64,000 bases of DNA, taken from the NCBI GenBank assembly GCA_009731375.1, contig BJOX01000181.1, forward strand, positions 422,561-486,560, read 5' to 3'. This stretch comes from Paulinella micropora (Eukaryota; Cercozoa; Imbricatea; Euglyphida). The translations under genes were made by a program, and so were the position numbers. Under the pieces are notes generated by a model, which saw nothing but the letters and a program-made list of their open reading frames with translations, did no database searches and was not told the origin of the DNA. Positions 54,238 to 64,000 of this stretch are shown one piece after another; positions within the stretch are counted from its first letter, which is position 1, and every line of letters starts with the position of its first letter.

Positions 54238-54574
54238 GTGTATCTCCTGCCAATTGCTGAGCCAAAAGGCCATGTGCATCTAGTCCTCCATTCCATAAGG
54301 AAAGTCTCCACACCAATCGGTGGAATAAAGGAAGTGACGGCATAGAACATTACTCTAGGAGCTTTATACCAATCAGCCCATGGAAAGGACCGATGTCCTA
54401 TGTACTCCCTGATAAAGGAAGTGACTGCATAGAACATTACTCTAGGAGCTTTATACTAATCAGCCCATGGAAAGGACCGATGGCCTATGTACTCCCTGAA
54501 TAAAATAGTAATAACAATAATAATAAATATATATGTAATTAACAAATATATATTTATGTATATACATATATATA

Positions 54575-54632
<58 letters not shown>

Positions 54633-54679
54633 ACTGGATGCACATGGCCTTTTGGCTTAGCAATTGGCAGGAGATACAC

Positions 54680-54682
<3 letters not shown>
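54236..54682. mobile_element. Foldback element with 50-base inverted ends
   Basis: The left end AGTGTATCTCCTGCCAATTG…GGCCATGTGCATCTAGTCC is matched in reverse at the right end (GGACTGGATGCACATGGCC…CAATTGGCAGGAGATACACT). Both ends face triplet repeats ((TAA)n left, (TTA)n right). Inside, an 88-base unit starting GGAAGTGAC(G/T)GCATAGAACA is duplicated (54328 and 54416), followed by (TA)n. No coding sequence. It could also be two opposed copies of one short element. Confidence 0.75.
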
Positions 54683-54762
<80 letters not shown>

Positions 54763-54767
54763 GTGGA

Positions 54768-55027
54768 CACCGTGATAGCCCAGTGGTCAAGTTTTACCAT
54801 CTGGGCCCTGTCGCCAGTTGGATTCCAGTCGGTGCAACCAGTATTTTCATTGAACATACCGCTCCGTCTGAACCAGTATTTTCATTGAACATACCGGTCA
54901 GTCTGGAAGTGTTGGAACTGCCCTTGCGGGGGTATCATTAGAGCTTATCGTCAATTCTTCGTACTCCCCTCACGGGTGAGACGATGGAGGCGCATGTGCA
55001 GAAATGCATCAGCCATTGACAGAGAAG
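54768..55027 (+). mobile_element. tRNA-derived SINE, copy 6
   Basis: Plus-strand element from GACACCGTGATAGCCCAGTG to GACAGAGAAGCAC, then (TTA)n. A box intact; the B box has a substitution (AGTTGGATTCC). The CCAGTATTTTCATTGAACAT segment is present twice. Confidence 0.85.
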
Positions 55028-55169
55028 CACTATTATTATTATTATTATTATTATTATTATNNNNNNNNNNNNNNNNNNNNNNNNNNNNNNNNNNNNNNNN
55101 NNNNNNNNNNNNNNNNNNNNNNNNNNNNNNNNNNNNNNNNNNNNNNNNNNNNNNNNNNNNNNNNNNNNN

Positions 55170-55285
<116 letters not shown>

Positions 55286-55291
55286 TTTTTA

Positions 55292-55557
55292 GACACTGTG
55301 ATAGCCCAGTGGTCAAGTTCTACTATCTGGGCCCTGTTGCCAGTTCGATTCCCGTCGGTGCCACCAGTATTTTCATTGAACATACCGCTCCGTCTGGACC
55401 AGTATTTTCATTGAACATACCGGTCCGTCTGGAAGTGTTGGAACTGCCCTTGCGGGGGTGTCATTACAGCCTATCGTCAATTCTTCGTACTCCCCTCACG
55501 GGTGAGACGATGGAGGCGCATGTGCAGAAATGCATCAGCCATTGACAGAGAAGCACT
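55292..55557 (+). mobile_element. tRNA-derived SINE, copy 7
   Basis: Plus-strand element from GACACTGTGATAGCCCAGTG to GACAGAGAAGCAC; B box AGTTCGATTCC intact. Preceded by (TTA)n and followed by a 10-N gap at 55563-55572. Confidence 0.85.
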
Positions 55558-55819
55558 ATTATNNNNNNNNNNTTATTTTCATATTTTTAATCTAAGTCAT
55601 TTTATTTTAATACTTTAATATTTTGATAATTTCTCATTACCTTTAATAACTTGCGACGTAGGTCACCATCTAGTTAAATCAATAGCTCTTGAGCTAACGA
55701 TTTGTATGGATAGNNNNNNNNNNTCACCATCTAGTTAAATCAATAGCTCTTGAGCTAACGATTTGCATGGATCGACCAGAGGTTAAATTGTTAACTTCAT
55801 TAAACCGAAGGCCTAGGCC

Positions 55820-55897
<78 letters not shown>

Positions 55898-56035
55898 CAG
55901 TAGTAGTAGCAGTAGCAGTGGTAGTAGCAGTAGTAGTAGTAGTAGTAGTAGTAGCAGTAGCAGTAGCAGTAGCAGTAGCAGTAGTAGTAGTAGTAGTAGT
56001 AGTAGCAGCAGCAGTAGTAGTAGTAGTAGTCGTAG

Positions 56036-56972
56036 TCGTAGTCGTTTAGTCGTTTAGTCGTTTAGTCGTTTAGTCGTTTAGTCGGTCGTTTAGTCGGTCG
56101 TTGTGTCGTTGTGTCGTGGTGTGGTGGTGTCGTGGTGGTGTCGTGGTGGTGGTGTCGTGGTGGTGGTGTCGTGGTGGTGGTGTCGTGGTGGTGGTGTCGT
56201 GGTGGTGGTGTCGTGGTGGTGGTGTCGTGGTGGTGGTGTCGTGGTGGTGTCGTGGTGTCGTGGTGGTGTCGTGGTCGTCTCGTGGTCGTCTCGTCTTGGT
56301 GTCGTGATCGTCTCGTCGTCGTCTCGTGGTGGTGTCGTGGTCGTCTCGTCGTCGTCTCGTCGTGGTGTCGTGGTCGTCTCGTCGTCGTCTCGTCGTCGTC
56401 TCGTCGTCGTCTCGTCGTCGTCTCGTTCGTGGTCTCGTCGTCGTCTCGTCGTCGTCTCGTCGTCGTCTCGGTCGTCGTCTCGGTCGTCGTCTCGGTCGTC
56501 GTCTCGGTCGTCGTCTCGGTCGTCGTCTCGGTCGTCTCGGTCGTCGTCTCGGTCGTCGTCTCGGTCGTCGTCTCGGTCGTCGTCTCGGTCGTCGTCTCGG
56601 TCGTCGTCTCGGTCGTCGTCTCGTTCGTCGTCTCGTTCGTCGTCTCGGTCGTCGTCTCGGTCGTCGTCTCGTCGTCGTCGTCTCGTCGTCGTCGTCTCGT
56701 CGTCGTCGTCTCGTCGTCGTCGTCTCGTCGTCGTCGTCTCGTCGTCGTCGTCTCGTCGTCGTCGTCTCGTCGTCGTCGTCTCGGTCGTCGTCTCGTCGTC
56801 GTCGTCTCGTCGTCGTCTCGTCGTCGTCGTCTCGTCGTCGTCGTCTCCTCGTCGTCTCCTCGTCGTCTCCTCGTCGTCTCCTCGTGGTCTCCTCGTGGTC
56901 TCGTGGTCTCGTGGTCTCGTAGTCTCGTAGTCTCGTAGTCTCGTAGTCTGGTAGTCTGGTAGTCTGGTAGTC

Positions 56973-56985
<13 letters not shown>
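56036..56985. repeat. Evolving minisatellite (GTGGTGGTGTC, GTCGTCTCG, GTAGTCTC…)
   Basis: Period and sequence change in steps: TCGTTTAG, then GTGGTGGTGTC (11 bp), CTCGTCGTCGT (11), CTCGGTCGTCGT (12), CTCGTCGTCGTCGT (14), back to 11, then GTCGTCTCCTC, GTGGTCTC, GTAGTCTC, GTAGTCTG (8 bp), and finally GTA. Several frames on both strands are open for 200-330 codons only because of the repeat. Confidence 0.9.
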
Positions 56986-57004
<19 letters not shown>

Positions 57005-57489
57005 GTACCTTAGTTAAATAAAAAAAGCCTCGTGTTTTGCGATTTGTGTAATACGTTCTGCTCTCCACTTTATGTTGAAGCTGTAATTGGGGTTAAAACA
57101 TAAATTTAACGCGGTTATGATAGCAAACTCTGCATCATTATCGGGTTTTTTATCGTTTTTCCCGTTGGCTGAATAAGAAGAAACAGTTACCCTTTTAGCC
57201 TAGCCTAGTAGTAGTATAGTATATATATTACCTTTTTGTCATTTTATTAGTTTTTATTTTATTAGTTTTTATATTTTACTTTTTATTTTTATTTTATTTT
57301 TATTTTATTTTAATATTTTCAATCTAGTTTATTTTAATATTTTAATATTTTAATAATTTGATTTTTCATTATTCTTAATAATTTGAGAAGTAGGTCACCA
57401 TCTAGTTAAATCAATAGCTCTTGAGCTAACGATTTGTATGGATGACCAGAGGTTAAATCTTAACTTCATTAAATCGAAGGCCTAGGTCT

Positions 57490-57493
57490 AGTA

Positions 57494-57592
<99 letters not shown>

Positions 57593-57631
57593 ATAGTTAT
57601 TAAGTAGCATAGTAGCAGTAGTAGCGGTAGC

Positions 57632-57690
<59 letters not shown>

Positions 57691-57695
57691 GTTGA

Positions 57696-57739
<44 letters not shown>

Positions 57740-57820
57740 CTAGTGTAGTAGTAGTAGTAATAGTAGTAGTTGTAGTAGTAGTAGTAGTAGTAGCAGTAGT
57801 AGCAGTAGTTGTTGTTGTTG
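57490..57820. repeat. (GTA)n core of the second A-B unit
   Basis: GTA with GCA, GTT and AGA interruptions. Confidence 0.9.
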
Positions 57821-57986
57821 TGTAATACGTTCTGCCTCCACTCTTGTGCCGAAGCTGTAATTCGGGTTTAAACATAAATTTAATGCGGTTATGATAGCAA
57901 ACTCTGCATCATTATCGGGTTATTTTTATCGTTTTTCCCGTTGGCTGAATAAGAAAAAACAGTTACCTCTACTAGCCTAGCCTAGC

Positions 57987-58018
<32 letters not shown>

Positions 58019-58174
58019 TAGTAGTGGTAGTAGTAGAGTAGTAGTAGTAGTAGTAGTAGTAGTACTAGTAGTAGTAGTAGTAGTAGTAGAATGTTCCCGC
58101 TATGTAATTTTCATCAGCATTGTTTTTCCCACCTCCCCCCCCCCTCCTTTTTTTTTCTACTTTCTCCTGTACTG

Positions 58175-58182
58175 ATTCTCTA

Positions 58183-58216
<34 letters not shown>

Positions 58217-58228
58217 CCTCTTTCTCTC

Positions 58229-58266
<38 letters not shown>

Positions 58267-58311
58267 TCCCTCTCTCTTTCCCTCTTTCCCTCTTTCTCCC
58301 TCCCTCTTTCT

Positions 58312-58348
<37 letters not shown>

Positions 58349-58398
58349 TTCTTCTCTCTCTCTCTCTCTCCCTCCCTCCCTCTCTCCCTCTTTCTCTC

Positions 58399-58445
<47 letters not shown>

Positions 58446-58452
58446 CTCGCTC

Positions 58453-58507
<55 letters not shown>

Positions 58508-58523
58508 ATCTTTCTATCTCTTT

Positions 58524-58556
<33 letters not shown>

Positions 58557-58557
58557 G

Positions 58558-58599
<42 letters not shown>

Positions 58600-58605
58600 C
58601 TACTC

Positions 58606-58667
<62 letters not shown>

Positions 58668-58870
58668 CATACATACATATATATATATATATGTATATTA
58701 TATATATATACATATACATATAATATATATATATAATATAATATATATATATATATAATATATTTATATATACAGTAGAAGTAGTAGTAGTAGTAGTAGT
58801 GGCAGCAGCAGCAGCAGCAGGAGCAGCAGCAAGAGGAGGAGGGGCAGCAGCAGCAGCAGCAGCAGGGGTG

Positions 58871-58907
<37 letters not shown>

Positions 58908-58950
58908 TAGTAGAAGTAGTAGTAGTAGCAGCAGCATCAGCAGCAGCAGC

Positions 58951-59019
<69 letters not shown>

Positions 59020-59188
59020 GGTGGTGGTGATGGCGGTGGTGATGGTGGTGATGGTGGTGGTGGTGGTGGTAGTAATAGTAATAGAATAGTAATAGTAATA
59101 GTTATGATAATATTAATAGTAATAGTAATAGTAATAGTAATAGTAATAGTAATAGTAATAGTAATACTAATAGTAATAGTAATAGTAA

Positions 59189-59235
<47 letters not shown>

Positions 59236-59256
59236 ATAATAATAATAATAATAATA
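58175..59256. repeat. (CT)n, (CTAT)n, (TA)n, (GCA/GTA)n, (GTG)n, (GTAATA)n, (TAA)n
   Basis: CT/CCCT at 58175-58430, GC at 58431-58446, CTAT at 58455-58510 and 58571-58600, TA at 58650-58770, GCA/GTA at 58776-59010, GTG/GAT at 59010-59070, GTAATA at 59076-59190, GTA at 59190-59234, TAA at 59235-59256. No gene. Confidence 0.85.
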
Positions 59257-59257
59257 C

Positions 59258-59880
<623 letters not shown>

Positions 59881-60039
59881 CATAGCATGGAAGCATACAT
59901 ACATGTGATGTATAGAGGCTGTATGAGCACACTGGACTATGTGGCGCTAGATCACCCGGTCGGGCCTCCCCGTCGCACGCACGGTATGTGTTTTTCTTGC
60001 ATGCCATGCATGCCACTTGTCTACTTTTGTTGTATGTAA

Positions 60040-60510
60040 TCTATGTAATCTATGTAATCTATGTAATATATATAGGATGTCATGTATGTCATGTATGTCA
60101 TGCATGTCATGTATACATGTATGCATTTATGTGGGGATGTGCAGGCCTAGTCCTTCCTACTTGTATGTTTTTGTGTGTACGTGTGTATGTGTACATGCAT
60201 GTTATGCACGTGAAGGCTAAGTCATGTCTAACTCGCTGCTGCTGCTTCATCTGCATGTTTTTGTACGTACATAATTATGTATGATTGTATTCTTGCAGGT
60301 TTAGTTTCGGCCAGCTTGTTGCTGATGCTGGATCTGTATGTTTTTGTATGTATGTACGTATGCCTGCGTATGTATATGTATGTCAGGGTTGGTCCTGGCT
60401 AGTTTGTTGCTGCTGTTTGATCTGTTTTTGCGTAATGATATGTATGTGTATGTTTAGGTTTAGTGTGTGTGGCAAGCTCGTTGCTGCTGCTAGCTGCAGG
60501 CTGCGCTGGT
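60040..60510. repeat. (TATGTAATC)n/(GTCAT)n and an 80-base minisatellite
   Basis: TATGTAATC units (60035-60070) and ATGTATGTC units (60080-60118). A unit with GCTTGTTGCTG(C/A)TG, GATCTGTATGTTTTTG and TATGT then recurs at about 60230, 60311, 60400 and 60474. Confidence 0.7.
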
Positions 60511-60652
60511 CTCGCAGCCATGGTACATACACACACATACATACATACATACATACATACATACACACATACATACACACATACATACACACATACATAC
60601 ATGCATACATATATGCATACGTACATATCTACGTATATACTTACATGCATAG

Positions 60653-63912
<3,260 letters not shown>

Positions 63913-63918
63913 GTTTTC

Positions 63919-64000
63919 TATCTATCTGTCTGTCTATCCGTCTATCTACCTATCTACCTATCTACCTATCTATCTATCTATCTATCTACCTATCTATCTA
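63919..64000. repeat. (CTAT)n/(CTAC)n at the window end
   Basis: CTAT/CTAC/CTGT units directly after the donor GTTTTC of the exon at 63803-63912. Confidence 0.9.

Larger units (their letters stand above)
55573..58090. repeat. Large repeat: two copies of flank A, triplet core, flank B
   Basis: Flank A (TCACCATCTAGTTAAATCAA to GAAGGCCTAGG(C/T)CTAG) is at 55662-55815 and 57393-57490. Flank B (AATACGTTCTGC to CAGTTACC and AGCCTAGCCTAG) is at about 57048-57208 and 57822-57985. Between A and B sits a GTA/GTC core, about 1200 bases in the first copy and 330 in the second. The order A-core-B, A-core-B suggests a tandem or nested element whose core expands. A 10-N gap at 55714-55723 lies between two copies of part of A and is probably an unmerged overlap. 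Confidence 0.8.

Noticed and set aside
56070-57068. 332-codon Arg/Asp/Thr-rich protein on the minus strand and 275-codon frames on the plus strand
   Set aside because: Open in several frames of both strands at once, as expected of a stop-free tandem repeat. No start context or domain.

Overview
The window is nuclear DNA of a microbial eukaryote, most likely a protist or alga whose group I cannot name. Evidence: genes are split by short GT-AG introns (38 to 112 nt, longer only where filled with simple repeat), there are no bacterial operons, and eukaryotic transposons are abundant (Ty3/gypsy, piggyBac, an ORF1/ORF2 LINE, tRNA-derived SINEs, palindromic MITEs). Microsatellites fill about half of the sequence. 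It is a draft assembly: 17 N-gaps, some 10-N gaps with the same sequence on both sides, and several reading frames broken at homopolymers. Exons were assembled by hand from splice signals and phase and need transcript confirmation.

Layout. 0-1.1 kb: last two exons of a small basic protein. 3.2-5.2 kb: Ty3/gypsy integrase with part of itself inverted. 5.2-7.4 kb: a transposase-like protein in two opposite-strand halves. 7.6-8.5 kb: a possible SET-domain, tail-anchored protein (minus). 9.4-10.26 kb: three copies of a palindromic MITE, the last ending at the start codon of a 12-exon gene (10259-14848, about 699 aa) whose introns are mostly pyrimidine microsatellites. 15.3-30 kb: a gene-dense stretch with few microsatellites: a membrane protein, two PD-(D/E)XK-like nucleases, a Cys-rich protein, an acidic protein, a DEG-type serine protease, thymidylate kinase (six exons, complete) and a leucine-rich-repeat protein. 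31.07-33.98 kb: a piggyBac element flanked by TTAA.

35.2-48.9 kb is mainly minus strand: a proline-rich acidic protein built from duplicated 39-nt exons, then scattered Cys-rich exons of one or more probable secreted or surface proteins, all divided by expanded microsatellites and invaded by SINEs. 49.4-54 kb is the LINE. 54-60 kb is SINEs, a foldback element, a large repeat carrying a mutating (GTA/GTC)n core, and long microsatellites. 60.6-63.9 kb holds small plus-strand exons of a gene running off the window; one exon looks like the end of an RNA-recognition fold.

The main theme is microsatellite-rich introns carrying exon cassettes that duplicate in tandem with their splice sites (5.6-5.9, 13.8-14.3, 37.0-37.9, 42.7-43.8, 62.9-63.1 kb). 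This is the best candidate here for an undescribed phenomenon.
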